Source: Kangiella spongicola
GTDB taxonomy: Bacteria; Pseudomonadota; Gammaproteobacteria; Enterobacterales; Kangiellaceae
Assembly: GCF_003194565.2 (NCBI RefSeq)
Contig: NZ_QICH01000001.1
Location: forward strand, 992,001 to 1,056,000
Direction: 5' to 3'
DNA length: 64,000 nucleotides
The position numbers were made by a program, and so were the translations under genes. Under the pieces are notes generated by a model. It did no database searches. It had not been told where the DNA came from and worked only from the letters and a program-made list of their open reading frames with translations. This document shows positions 25,029-33,144 of this stretch, in pieces; position 1 is the first letter of the stretch, and each line of letters opens with the position of its first letter.

Positions 25029-25910
25029 ATGTCGAGTGAAATGATTAATCAGGTGGCGCTAGTTGGCGGTACTCATGGTAATGAATTGACCGGAATCTAT
25101 CTGCTCCACAAGTATCGTCAGTACCCTAAGCTTATAGGCAATAATAACTTTGAGCTTGAATTGTTTCTGGCTAATGAGAAAGCGCTAAAAGCCAACAAAC
25201 GCTACCTAGATCGCGATCTTAACAGAAGCTTTAAGCTCACTGACTTAAGTGACGATTCATTGTTTGGGCATGAAAACGAGCTAGCTAAAGACATTAACCA
25301 AAAGCTTGGCCCGAAAGGTGGTAGTCGAACCGACATGATTATCGACCTGCATACCTCTACAGCCCCGATGGGGATTAATCTTGTCCTAACCAAAACTGAT
25401 ACCTTCCACTTAATGCTAGCGGACTTTGTACAACAGCGCATGGACAATGTATCGATTACGCTTGAGAAAATGCCTGATCACCATTTTTTAATGTCAGTCG
25501 CGCCGCAACACGTATTGGTTGAAATTGGAGCGACAGCACAAGGCCAGTTGCGGCAAGATGTTTTTGATAAAACTGAAGAGACAGTGCAACTCATCTTCAA
25601 GTTCTTAAACCTCTACAATAATCATCAACTACCTCAACCTTCTGAGTCGATAGATATTTATCAGTATTTTGATGTTATGTTCTTACCGACGGATCTCAAC
25701 GGAGACATCGCCGGCATGGTGCATCACGGAGTTCAAGATAGAGACTTTTCCTTATTAAAGAATGGAGAACCTATTTTCACCCTATTCAACGGCGACGAGG
25801 TCATTTACGACGGTGAGGACTGCTATATCAGTTTTATCAACGAAGCCGCTTATTACGACGACAAAAAAGCCTTCGCTATGTCGAGGAAGAAGACGTTTCA
25901 TATTGGATAG
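25029..25910 (+). CDS. Aspartoacylase-family zinc hydrolase
   Basis: Zinc-dependent deacylase of the AspA/AstE superfamily. Ligands and catalytic parts are visible: GGTHGNELTG gives His16 and Glu19, then DRDLNRSF, IDLHTS supplies the third zinc His, and VEIGATAQGQLR holds the catalytic Glu. The 293-residue length matches aspartoacylase, which splits N-acetylaspartate, and no succinylglutamate pathway genes are nearby. Ribosome site TAGGAGAT precedes the ATG. It is probably the last gene after the exporter and nuclease. Confidence 0.87.
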   Translation: MSSEMINQVALVGGTHGNELTGIYLLHKYRQYPKLIGNNNFELELFLANEKALKANKRYLDRDLNRSFKLTDLSDDSLFGHENELAKDINQKLGPKGGSRTDMIIDLHTSTAPMGINLVLTKTDTFHLMLADFVQQRMDNVSITLEKMPDHHFLMSVAPQHVLVEIGATAQGQLRQDVFDKTEETVQLIFKFLNLYNNHQLPQPSESIDIYQYFDVMFLPTDLNGDIAGMVHHGVQDRDFSLLKNGEPIFTLFNGDEVIYDGEDCYISFINEAAYYDDKKAFAMSRKKTFHIG

Positions 25911-25953
25911 TGGCGATTTAAACAATCAGCCCGCGATGGGAAATTAAAAAAGC

Positions 25954-25978
25954 AAAAAAAACCGCCCAAAAGGACGGT
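25954..25978 (-). terminator. Intrinsic terminator of the candidate small RNA
   Basis: On the minus strand ACCGTCC and GGGCGGT pair around TTTT (one G-U pair), followed by at least seven T. On the plus strand no T-run follows, so it acts for minus-strand RNA. Confidence 0.85.
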
Positions 25979-26119
25979 ATAGCGTGAAGAGACCTATGAT
26001 AGCAATTGTTGTTATTGGTATAACGTTTGTGTCTTGACCACTTGCTATAGAAACAAGTATCGGTCGAAACACCAGATTCTTCGGCTGAACACTAAATCTT
26101 TCGCTTTGCTCAAGCCATG
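25954..26119 (-). ncRNA. Candidate Fur-regulated small RNA
   Basis: A transcript of about 166 nt is predicted on the minus strand between slipin and the convergent aspartoacylase. It has a sigma70-type promoter at 26126-26154 overlapped by a Fur-like operator at 26151-26169, no open frame of note, and an intrinsic terminator with an uninterrupted U-tract at 25954-25978. This is the architecture of RyhB/PrrF iron-sparing RNAs. I see no clear sequence match to RyhB or PrrF, so targets are unknown. The 5' end is estimated as seven bases after the -10 element. Confidence 0.55.
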
Positions 26120-26125
26120 AAAAGA

Positions 26126-26154
26126 ATCATACGGACAAATCACTCTAAATGCAA
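26126..26154 (-). promoter_or_regulatory. sigma70-type promoter of the candidate small RNA
   Basis: Read on the minus strand: -35 TTGCAT (26154-26149), 17-base spacer, -10 TATGAT (26131-26126). Five of six bases match at -10 and four at -35, with ideal spacing. Confidence 0.6.
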
Positions 26155-26169
26155 ATGGTTATCATTAAC
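26151..26169 (-). promoter_or_regulatory. Fur box
   Basis: GTTAATGATAACCATTTGC on the minus strand matches 15 of 19 positions of the E. coli Fur consensus. It covers most of the -35 element, the expected position for iron-dependent repression. Confidence 0.6.
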
Positions 26170-26217
26170 TATTTAGTGATGCCTATCTCATTTGTGACTT
26201 TTCCAATAACATATAGC

Positions 26218-26955
26218 CTACTTAGTGAGGTTTTTAAGAATATCTATTGGCAGCGGGAAGACAATGGTATTACTGTTTTCACCCGCCAATCCCGATAGAG
26301 TTTGTAGATATCGCAGTTGAATGGCTTCTTCTTGCTGGGCAAGAACTTTGGCCGCTGCTAATAGCTTTTCTGACGCTTCCATTTCACCTTTAGCATGAAT
26401 AACCTTTGCCCGTCGAGCTCGCTCGGCTTCTGCCTGCTGTGCGATTGCACGAACCATACTTTCATTGAGATCGACATGCTTAATTTCAACATTTGATACT
26501 TTGATACCCCAAGCATCGGTTTGGTTGTCGAGAATGGCCTGGATATCGGTGTTGAGTTGCTCACGCGAAGCTAACATCTCGTCTAATTCATGCTGGCCTA
26601 GAACGGAGCGCAGTGTAGTTTGCGCTAATTGACTGGTCGCGTCATAGTAGTGCTCGACGTTAATAATGGCCTTTTGTGGGTCAATAACACGAAAATAGAC
26701 CACTGCGTTAACTTCAACCGAAACGTTATCCAGTGAAATGACGTCCTGTGTGGGAACATCCATAACAACGGTTCGTAAGTCGACACGAACCATTTGTTGC
26801 ACAAAAGGGATAAGGATGATGAGGCCAGGACCTTTGACTCGCCAAAAGCGACCTAGCATAAAAATAACGCCGCGTTCATACTCGCGTAAGATTTTAAACA
26901 TACTCGCGACAAGCAATATCACTATGGCGAGTATAATTGGGTATACAATGTTCAT
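26218..26955 (-). CDS. Slipin (stomatin-like SPFH protein)
   Basis: Membrane-anchored SPFH/band 7 protein. One N-terminal hydrophobic segment (residues 4-20) precedes the conserved [20 protein letters not shown]. The SPFH domain runs to about residue 180, then a coiled coil rich in Ala, Glu and Lys, ending with a short oligomerisation tail. Length of 245 aa is typical of bacterial slipins. NfeD lies directly upstream on the same strand; the slipin-NfeD pair is a classic partnership in membrane-domain organisation and proteolysis. Confidence 0.92.
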   Translation of the reverse strand: MNIVYPIILAIVILLVASMFKILREYERGVIFMLGRFWRVKGPGLIILIPFVQQMVRVDLRTVVMDVPTQDVISLDNVSVEVNAVVYFRVIDPQKAIINVEHYYDATSQLAQTTLRSVLGQHELDEMLASREQLNTDIQAILDNQTDAWGIKVSNVEIKHVDLNESMVRAIAQQAEAERARRAKVIHAKGEMEASEKLLAAAKVLAQQEEAIQLRYLQTLSGLAGENSNTIVFPLPIDILKNLTK

Positions 26956-26981
26956 AATATTTCCTGCTTTAACTATAAATA

Positions 26982-28430
26982 CTAAGTTGAGTCCTCTTTG
27001 CTTGGTGCAACCGTAAGCTCGAGATCATCTATCGCAACAACTTTTACAGGTTGCCCAGATTTAAGCGGAATATACGAGCGACACTTCCATCTTTCTCCAC
27101 AAATATGAACCCAACCTTCGTCTACAAAGTCTTGCTCGACGATTCCGACTTCATTAAGCAGCTCTTCACGACCACTGACCACTGGTTGCTGTCGAGCGCG
27201 GAGCGCTAAGCTCAAAACAAAACTGAGAAGAATCACACTTATAATGGTCACAGTGAGAAGGATCGGCATAGCGATAGCAATACCGGTTTCCGGTTCGTTG
27301 AATAGAAGGAAAGAGCCTATGAAGAAGGCAATAATACCGCCAATGCCAAGTATGCCAAAGCTGGGTGCAAACGCTTCGACTACTAAAAGCGCAATGCCAA
27401 GTACCAGTAGGCCAGCTGCTACATAATTAATAGGAAGGATCTGTAAAGCGTAAAAAGCTAATAGCAGGCAGATAGCACCTATAACTCCTGGCACAAAAGT
27501 CCCAGGGTTGTAGCCCTCGAAAATAAGCCCGTAAATACCAAATAGTAGAAGAATATAAGCGATGTTTGGATCGCTAATGATACTCAGCAGATCCATTTGC
27601 CAGCTGGGCTCCACTCGAACAATGGTCATACCGTTGGTATCTATTGCTTTAGGACCAGTGGGTAAGCGAACTTGGCGTTGATGAATTTTAGACAGCAGTT
27701 GCTCGGGGCTTTCAGCAATGAGATCGATAACACCAATATCAAGCGCTTCTTTGGATGTTAAACTTTCACCCTCGCGTACCGCATTTTTTACCCAGTCGAT
27801 ATTGCGACCATGGTAATCCGCTAGGCCACGTAAATAGGCCTCAGCATCATTGATGATCTTTTTATGCATGGCGTTTTGGTTACTGCTTTGAGGCTCTGCC
27901 CGGTTAGCTTCTTTGACTTCTTCTTTCTCGTTATCTTTGTCTGTAGAAGAGTCATCAGTTGAAGAGTCTGGAGAAGCAGGTTTTGGGGAAGAAGGCTCTG
28001 GTGAAGAAGGATCAGGCATGCTACCTATTGAAACGGGTGTTGCGGCCCCTAAATTAGTCGCTGGAGCCATAGAAGATATATGACTGGCATAAAGAATATA
28101 GGTGCCTGCACTGGCAGCACGAGAACCTGGCGGATAAACATAAGTTGCAACTGGAATATTAGAAGATAGTATTTCACGAATGATATCCCGCATGGCTAGG
28201 TCTAAGCCGCCGGGAGTATTCATCTGTAGAATAATGAGTTGATAACCTTCCTCTTCAGCAGACTGGATATTGGAAACTAAATAATGCGCGGTACCAGGAT
28301 TCACAGAACCATCTAAAATCAGTAATTTAGCTTTGGATGAGGGACTTTCGCCACTAAATGAGGTAAAAGCAGTTGGACACGCTAATAACAACAGCGCGTA
28401 AGAAAAAAGGAATATTACTAACCGCTTCAT
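26982..28430 (-). CDS. NfeD, long form (membrane ClpP-class serine protease)
   Basis: Membrane serine protease that pairs with slipin. A signal segment (first 20 residues) is followed by a ClpP/SppA-like domain with the nucleophile in [10 protein letters not shown] and the Lys of the Ser-Lys dyad in [14 protein letters not shown], then about five membrane segments, and a C-terminal soluble OB-fold NfeD domain ([13 protein letters not shown] onward). Between the Ser and Lys motifs sits a low-complexity Pro/Ser/Asp/Glu-rich insert of about 50 residues. AGAGGGA seven bases before the ATG at 28430 fixes the start; the frame is open to 28472. Confidence 0.9.
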   Translation of the reverse strand: MKRLVIFLFSYALLLLACPTAFTSFSGESPSSKAKLLILDGSVNPGTAHYLVSNIQSAEEEGYQLIILQMNTPGGLDLAMRDIIREILSSNIPVATYVYPPGSRAASAGTYILYASHISSMAPATNLGAATPVSIGSMPDPSSPEPSSPKPASPDSSTDDSSTDKDNEKEEVKEANRAEPQSSNQNAMHKKIINDAEAYLRGLADYHGRNIDWVKNAVREGESLTSKEALDIGVIDLIAESPEQLLSKIHQRQVRLPTGPKAIDTNGMTIVRVEPSWQMDLLSIISDPNIAYILLLFGIYGLIFEGYNPGTFVPGVIGAICLLLAFYALQILPINYVAAGLLVLGIALLVVEAFAPSFGILGIGGIIAFFIGSFLLFNEPETGIAIAMPILLTVTIISVILLSFVLSLALRARQQPVVSGREELLNEVGIVEQDFVDEGWVHICGERWKCRSYIPLKSGQPVKVVAIDDLELTVAPSKEDST

Positions 28431-28577
28431 AGAAAATCCCTCTATTTCGCTAATCCCAATGGCTTCCGCCAATACCCCAATGTAGCGCGTTAAGAGCTAG
28501 ATTACAAAGCAGGTCGAGAATGAGATAAGGAGGTGCTCTAGCTTTAGGGATAATTAAGTGGTTAGAATCGGGAAATT

Positions 28578-28639
28578 ACAGACACAAAAAAGCCCAGCTA
28601 TAGCTAGCTAGGCTTCTTAATATGGTGGCCCGGGGCAGA
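28578..28639 (-). repeat. Second copy of the tRNA-Phe 3' end plus terminator
   Basis: 59 of 62 bases are identical to 28751-28812. It covers the CCA end, acceptor strand and half of the T stem of tRNA-Phe, plus its terminator hairpin. It starts exactly in the T-loop region, the usual crossover zone of tRNA-integrating elements, so it looks like an att-type direct repeat or a local duplication. Confidence 0.85.
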
Positions 28640-28733
28640 CTAATTTGTCGGGAGCAAATTAGAATGTTGCGCTTGGCGCAATAGCCGTAAGGTAAACTAC
28701 AAGGAGGTAGTTTGTCATTGAACGTAGTTCAAT
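28640..28733. other. Four consecutive perfect hairpins
   Basis: Between the two tRNA-end copies lie four inverted repeats in a row: CTAATTTG/CAAATTAG (28640-28662), TTGCGC/GCGCAA (28667-28681), AAACTAC/GTAGTTT (28694-28713) and ATTGAAC/GTTCAAT (28717-28733), each with a loop of 3-7 bases. Nearly every base is in a stem or loop. No gene is recognised. A structured RNA or the residue of an integrated element are both possible. Confidence 0.7.
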
Positions 28734-28750
28734 TCGATCTATGAGTTTAT

Positions 28751-28812
28751 ACAGACACAAAAAAGCCCAGCTATTGCTAGCTAGGCTTTCTAATATGGTG
28801 GCCCGGGGCAGA
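28751..28812 (-). repeat. Direct-repeat partner spanning the real tRNA-Phe 3' end
   Basis: 62 bp, 59 identical to 28578-28639; offset 173 bp. It covers the terminator and the last 17 bases of tRNA-Phe with CCA. Confidence 0.85.
28759..28789 (-). terminator. Intrinsic terminator of tRNA-Phe
   Basis: AAAGCCCAGCTA pairs with TAGCTAGGCTTT (one mismatch) around TTGC, and a plus-strand A-run (28759-28764) gives the U-tract for minus-strand RNA. It lies seven bases after the encoded CCA. Confidence 0.85.
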
Positions 28813-28871
28813 ATTGAACTGCCGACACAAGGATTTTCAATCCTCCGCTCTACCAACTGAGCTACCAGGCC
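28796..28871 (-). tRNA. tRNA-Phe (anticodon GAA)
   Basis: 76-nt cloverleaf with encoded CCA. The acceptor stem is GGCCTGG with CCGGGCC. The D arm holds GCTCAGTTGGTAGAGC, the anticodon loop is TTGAAAA (anticodon GAA), and the T arm holds GTTCAATTC. It follows yggX by 55 bases on the same strand and has its own terminator. Its 3' end is duplicated downstream. Confidence 0.96.
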
Positions 28872-28926
28872 TGAGGACGCGTATTAAACCGATTCTCGGG
28901 ATTTAAGTCAAGCCTAAATTTGAATT

Positions 28927-29202
28927 TTATTCTTTTGTTTGTGGGACATAGCCTTCGGCTTCATCATAGTCGCCACCAAAGAGGAACTTTTCCATTTGGT
29001 CGGCAAGATATTTCTGCGTATCTTGGTCAACTAAGCTAAGGCGTTTTTCGTTAATAAGCATGGTTTGGTGGGCGAGCCACATTTGCCAAGCTTCTTGCGA
29101 AATATTGTCGTAAATACGATCGCCTAATTCGCCTGGGAAGGGTTTGAAGCCGATCCCTTCTGCATCTTTTTGTAGCTTTTTACAAAATACAGTACGTGAC
29201 AT
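28927..29202 (-). CDS. yggX: YggX iron-trafficking/oxidative protection protein
   Basis: Small cytoplasmic protein that protects iron-sulfur clusters and is proposed to move Fe(II). The family start [16 protein letters not shown] with the conserved Cys7, then [14 protein letters not shown] and the [17 protein letters not shown] segment are intact. Length of 91 aa is standard. It lies 42 bases after mutY, the usual enterobacterial order, so the two are likely one operon. Confidence 0.95.
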   Translation of the reverse strand: MSRTVFCKKLQKDAEGIGFKPFPGELGDRIYDNISQEAWQMWLAHQTMLINEKRLSLVDQDTQKYLADQMEKFLFGGDYDEAEGYVPQTKE

Positions 29203-29244
29203 TGATTTCTCCGCTGTAGGGTTTTGGCTTTGCGTTGCTAGGGC

Positions 29245-30279
29245 TTACTGGAGCGAAGCCAGCAATTTGCTGACTGGTGTCGGTAAACCAATCTGTGCTG
29301 TTTTAGCCTGTGTTTTCTTGTTGAGAAAAGCAAGCGCAAAGCGTTCTGTTTCGTTGGGCTCCATGATACCTGTCTTGCTGAGCTTTTTCACTAGTAACGG
29401 CTGGACTTCGAGGTCGTAATGGCTGAATTTATGCACGAAACTGCTCAACTTTTGGGAATGCTCAGGGATTGGCTCTGATTGTTCAATTTCTGGAAAGCAC
29501 CAAAGTCCACCCCAAATTCCTGAGGGAGGGCGTTTGTGAAGAAGAACTTGATTATCCTCAATACAAACTAGCCAATAAACCGAGCGTTTAGGGCGTGCTT
29601 TTTTGGGCTTTTTGCCGGGGAGTTCGCTTATCATACCTTGCTTCAAGGCGAAGCATTCTTTGGCTAATGGGCACTTGTCGCACTTTGGCTTGGTGCGGGT
29701 GCAGATAACAGCGCCGAGATCCATCATGGCTTGGTTGTACTGAGCGGTATCTTTAACCGGCGTATTTTCTTCCGCTTTGGCCCAAAGAGCTTTAAGTACC
29801 GCTGACTTACCCGCCCAGCCTTCGATGCCGTAGCAACGCGCTAATACTCGTTTAACATTGCCATCTAAAATAGCCGTCGGCTTATCGAAAGCGAATGCAG
29901 CGATAGCGCCAGCGGTAGAAAGACCAATCCCCGGCAGGGCTTCGATCTCTTCAGGATCTTGTGGAAATGTTCCTGCATATTCTTCGGCAACGGTTTTGGC
30001 CGCTTTGTGTAGGTTTCTGGCGCGACTGTAATAGCCTAAGCCACTCCACAGGTGCATCACCTCATCGCTACTCGCTTCGGCTAAATCCACGATAGTAGGG
30101 AAGCGCTCTAGGAAAGCTTCGTAATAAGGGATGACTGTGGCAACTTGGGTTTGTTGCAACATGATTTCGGAGAGCCAAATTCGATAAGGATCTTTGGTGC
30201 CCTGCCATGGTAGGTGCTTTCGACCGTGTTGGCGATAATACTCGATGACTTTGCGCTGAAAGCTGTTAGCCGACCACAT
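29245..30279 (-). CDS. mutY: A/G-specific adenine glycosylase
   Basis: Removes adenine mispaired with 8-oxoguanine. Visible parts: catalytic Glu in WLSEIMLQQTQV, helix-hairpin-helix LPGIGLSTAGAI with the conserved Asp after it (ILDGNVKRV), and the iron-sulfur ligands C-x6-C-x2-C-x5-C in CTRTKPKCDKCPLAKEC. A NUDIX-like C-terminal domain for 8-oxoG recognition follows (SVYWLVCIEDNQVLLHKRP). 344 aa, full length. Followed by yggX. Confidence 0.96.
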   Translation of the reverse strand: MWSANSFQRKVIEYYRQHGRKHLPWQGTKDPYRIWLSEIMLQQTQVATVIPYYEAFLERFPTIVDLAEASSDEVMHLWSGLGYYSRARNLHKAAKTVAEEYAGTFPQDPEEIEALPGIGLSTAGAIAAFAFDKPTAILDGNVKRVLARCYGIEGWAGKSAVLKALWAKAEENTPVKDTAQYNQAMMDLGAVICTRTKPKCDKCPLAKECFALKQGMISELPGKKPKKARPKRSVYWLVCIEDNQVLLHKRPPSGIWGGLWCFPEIEQSEPIPEHSQKLSSFVHKFSHYDLEVQPLLVKKLSKTGIMEPNETERFALAFLNKKTQAKTAQIGLPTPVSKLLASLQ

Positions 30280-30291
30280 TGTATTTGTGCT

Positions 30292-32121
30292 TTAGAAATT
30301 ATAGAGGATGGGCAGGATAATCGACAATGACACCCACATCAATAGCACCAGCGGCACACCAACTTTGACGAAATCAGAGAATTGGTAACCCCCCGCGTTC
30401 ATCACCAGCAGATTGGTTTTATAAGCCATTGGCGTTGCGAAACTCATATTAGCGCCAAAAAGAACGGCGATAACAAAGGGCTCGGGCGGCAAGTTAAGCT
30501 GTGTTGCTACACTAACCGCAATAGGCGTGCCGATAACCGCGGCAGCGTTATTGGAAACAACGTTGGTCAATATGGCTAACAATAACATTAAGCCACTCAG
30601 TAGAACCGTTGGCGGTGCGCCGTGCAGTAGTGAAACGAAAGCTTGTGCCAGGTATTCGGCTGCACCGGTCTCAGTCATACCAATACCAAGCGCTAAACTG
30701 GCAGCGACAATCAGTACCACAGGTGCACTCAGCGCATTCATAGCATCACGCCAGGTAATACAGTGGGTCAAAATCATCAATAAGGCACCGCCTAGGGCGC
30801 TGATGGCGATAGGCAATAAACCGACAGCCGCCAGCAAAATCACCAAGCCCATGATGATAAGGGCTCTAGGCGCACGATGAGATCGAGGTAAGTCAGTGGT
30901 GGCATCAAGCACTAAGATATCGCCGCGCTTTTTAAATTCGGCGATTTCGCTTTGACCACCTTGGATCAGAATCACATCGCCGACATGAAGCGTTACTTTA
31001 CCTAGCCCCTTGTTGTGCATATCGACCACGCGATCGGCGCGGTGTAAGGCAATTGCCACTAGGCCGTACTGGTTCATAAAGCTAACGTCTTTTAGCGAGC
31101 GGCCGGCTAACGGGGAGCCTGGCGTTACGACGATCTCAGACAGTTGCTGGTTTTCAGCTGTCAGCGGGTGATCATCGCTGACTTCTTGCCCAGCCTTATA
31201 CAGCCGCGCACCAAGCACTTGTTCGTATTCTTTTAAACGATCGGGCGAGTCCGTAACACGCAGTTTATCGCCAGCACGAATAATGGCATCAGGCATTGGC
31301 ATAATCGTAGCATCGGAGCCACGGTGTATGCGTTTAACCTTCATCATGCCATCAGTTTTACCAATCACTTCCGCCAATGTTTTGCCGTCAGCATAAGAGT
31401 CTTCGTTGATATGAAGCTGTGCCGTGAAAACACGAGGCGAAGTATTTTTCATTACCGCCTGACGCTCTGGCGTGATTCTTGGTGCGACCAACCAGAGGTA
31501 GACGATGGCGATACCCCCTGCTATAGAAGCGGGTAGTAAGAAATCGAACATACCGAAGCGCTCTAAACCTAAATCTGCCGCCACTGAAACCACTAAAAGG
31601 TTGGTTGAAGTACCAATAGTGGTGGCCATGCCGCCAGCGATGGTGGCGAACCCCATTGGCAATAGAAGGCCGGAAGGACTGCGGTTTGAGCGAACCGCAA
31701 CGCTAATTAAAATTGGTAAAAGTAGGACAACGATCGGCGTATTGTTGACAAAAGCACTTAAAACGCCTGCTATTAGCAGAGTTAGGAGTAGCGAAAATAG
31801 CGGCGCGACTTTCCACACCCTTGCCAATAATCGACCAATCGGCTCCAAGGCACCGGTACGAACTAGGCCCTGGCCTGCAACCATTAAGGCGCAGACAGCG
31901 ACTAAGGCTTCATGACCGAAACCGCTGAAAAACTCCATCGGTTCGAGGTGACCATTGAAGTTATGGAAAGGTGCGAAGGTGAACCCCATGGTTAAAATCA
32001 ACAATACAACCACGCAGGAAGTTTCCAGCGGGATGTCGTCGCGTCGAAATAAATATAGGGCAAATACCGTCAGCAATAACACAAAAAGTGCATGGCCATT
32101 CGGCAAATCCGGAAATGGCAT
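30292..32121 (-). CDS. SLC13/DASS-type anion permease with two TrkA-C domains
   Basis: Inner-membrane transporter with two blocks of membrane helices (about residues 10-215 and 400-605). They are separated by two cytoplasmic TrkA-C (RCK_C) domains; one ends KLRVTDSPDRLKEYE and the other holds VTPGSPLAGRSLKDV. Motifs VNNTPIVVLLLP and TNLLV fit the SLC13/citrate-sodium superfamily; the substrate could be sulfate, dicarboxylate or similar. The frame reaches 32178, but AGGA-type ribosome sites directly precede the ATG at 32121, used here. It sits 12 bases upstream of mutY on the same strand. Confidence 0.84.
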   Translation of the reverse strand: MPFPDLPNGHALFVLLLTVFALYLFRRDDIPLETSCVVVLLILTMGFTFAPFHNFNGHLEPMEFFSGFGHEALVAVCALMVAGQGLVRTGALEPIGRLLARVWKVAPLFSLLLTLLIAGVLSAFVNNTPIVVLLLPILISVAVRSNRSPSGLLLPMGFATIAGGMATTIGTSTNLLVVSVAADLGLERFGMFDFLLPASIAGGIAIVYLWLVAPRITPERQAVMKNTSPRVFTAQLHINEDSYADGKTLAEVIGKTDGMMKVKRIHRGSDATIMPMPDAIIRAGDKLRVTDSPDRLKEYEQVLGARLYKAGQEVSDDHPLTAENQQLSEIVVTPGSPLAGRSLKDVSFMNQYGLVAIALHRADRVVDMHNKGLGKVTLHVGDVILIQGGQSEIAEFKKRGDILVLDATTDLPRSHRAPRALIIMGLVILLAAVGLLPIAISALGGALLMILTHCITWRDAMNALSAPVVLIVAASLALGIGMTETGAAEYLAQAFVSLLHGAPPTVLLSGLMLLLAILTNVVSNNAAAVIGTPIAVSVATQLNLPPEPFVIAVLFGANMSFATPMAYKTNLLVMNAGGYQFSDFVKVGVPLVLLMWVSLSIILPILYNF

Positions 32122-32273
32122 TCCTATCCTAACTCCTAAGCTTTTATCGTTATTTTTGCTGAGTTTGCACTTACACAAACCCTAAAACCGAATGAAACAC
32201 CTTACTGATTTGGCTCGATTTTGGCAACGTATTTGTCTCACGAAACACATAATTTACATCAAACTTTTACAAT

Positions 32274-33023
32274 ATGATAAAATCACACCCAAGTATTATA
32301 CCGTTAACTAGAAAGAGAGCTATCCCTTTGAATTCTGAAGAAAAAACTCAGCGTAAAATCCGTAGCTTCGTGTTGCGCAAAGGTCGTTTAACAAAGGGGC
32401 AGCAACGCGCCATGGATCTCCATTTCCCACGGCTCGGGATCGAGTTCGAGAAAAAGCCGTATAATTTTGAAGAGATATTTGGTCGCAAAGCACCGATAGT
32501 GCTAGAGATTGGCTTTGGTATGGGAAAGTCGCTTGCCGAGCAGGCACGAGACCAGCGAGACCATGATTTTCTTGGCATAGAGGTGCATAATCCGGGCGTT
32601 GGCGCTTGCTTGGTGTTGGCAGAAGAGTACGAATTAGAGAATCTTCGTGTGGTCAATCACGATGCGGTAGAGGTGATTGAGCACTGCATTCCTGATCATA
32701 GCTTAGATCGCATTCAAGTCTTTTTCCCGGATCCTTGGCATAAAAAGCGTCATCATAAACGTCGAATTATTCAAACCGAGTTTTGCCAGAAGCTGCATAA
32801 AAAACTCAAGCCTGGCGGCATCCTGCATCTAGCCACCGACTGGGAAAACTATGCAGAACACATGCTAGAAATACTAAACCCAATGTCGGAATATAAAAAT
32901 CTATCAGAGACTGGGGATTTTGTACCGCGCCCAGAGTCGCGACCACTGACCAAGTTCGAAGTTCGAGGACAGAATTTAGGGCATGGGGTTTGGGATATGA
33001 TGTTTGAGGCGGTAGATTCTTAG
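32274..33023 (+). CDS. trmB: tRNA (guanine-N7)-methyltransferase
   Basis: SAM-dependent enzyme that makes m7G46 in tRNA. SAM motif [14 protein letters not shown], the [14 protein letters not shown] stretch, [15 protein letters not shown], and the C-terminal [19 protein letters not shown] match E. coli TrmB along the length. The ATG at 32274 has no ribosome site. A TTG at 32328 preceded by AAAGAGAG gives [14 protein letters not shown], which fits the family start better and may be the true one. Confidence 0.94.
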   Translation: MIKSHPSIIPLTRKRAIPLNSEEKTQRKIRSFVLRKGRLTKGQQRAMDLHFPRLGIEFEKKPYNFEEIFGRKAPIVLEIGFGMGKSLAEQARDQRDHDFLGIEVHNPGVGACLVLAEEYELENLRVVNHDAVEVIEHCIPDHSLDRIQVFFPDPWHKKRHHKRRIIQTEFCQKLHKKLKPGGILHLATDWENYAEHMLEILNPMSEYKNLSETGDFVPRPESRPLTKFEVRGQNLGHGVWDMMFEAVDS

Positions 33024-33037
33024 AATTTCTGCGTTAT

Positions 33038-33129
33038 ACACGCTTTTGCGTGTGCTCAGGATCTGCCCCACGCGGGGTTTGACTAAAGCTTAAATAAATA
33101 TAGGTCATTCCGCGGTTAAACCGCGGAAT
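33038..33129. repeat. Cluster of palindromic repeats after trmB
   Basis: Three hairpins occur in sequence: ACACGC/GCGTGT (33038-33053), CCCC/GGGG (33066-33077), and ATTCCGCGGTT/AACCGCGGAAT (33107-33129, an 11-bp palindrome flanked by GTC and CCAG). The last has the form of dispersed GTCATYCC...GGRATCYAG palindromes; a relative lies at 61215-61237. It separates convergent trmB and the META lipoprotein gene. Confidence 0.6.
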
Positions 33130-33144
33130 CCAGAGACTTTTCCG

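Noticed and set aside
28659-28856. 65-codon minus-strand frame across the tRNA-Phe region
   Set aside because: Runs through the tRNA, the terminator and the hairpin string; not a real gene.
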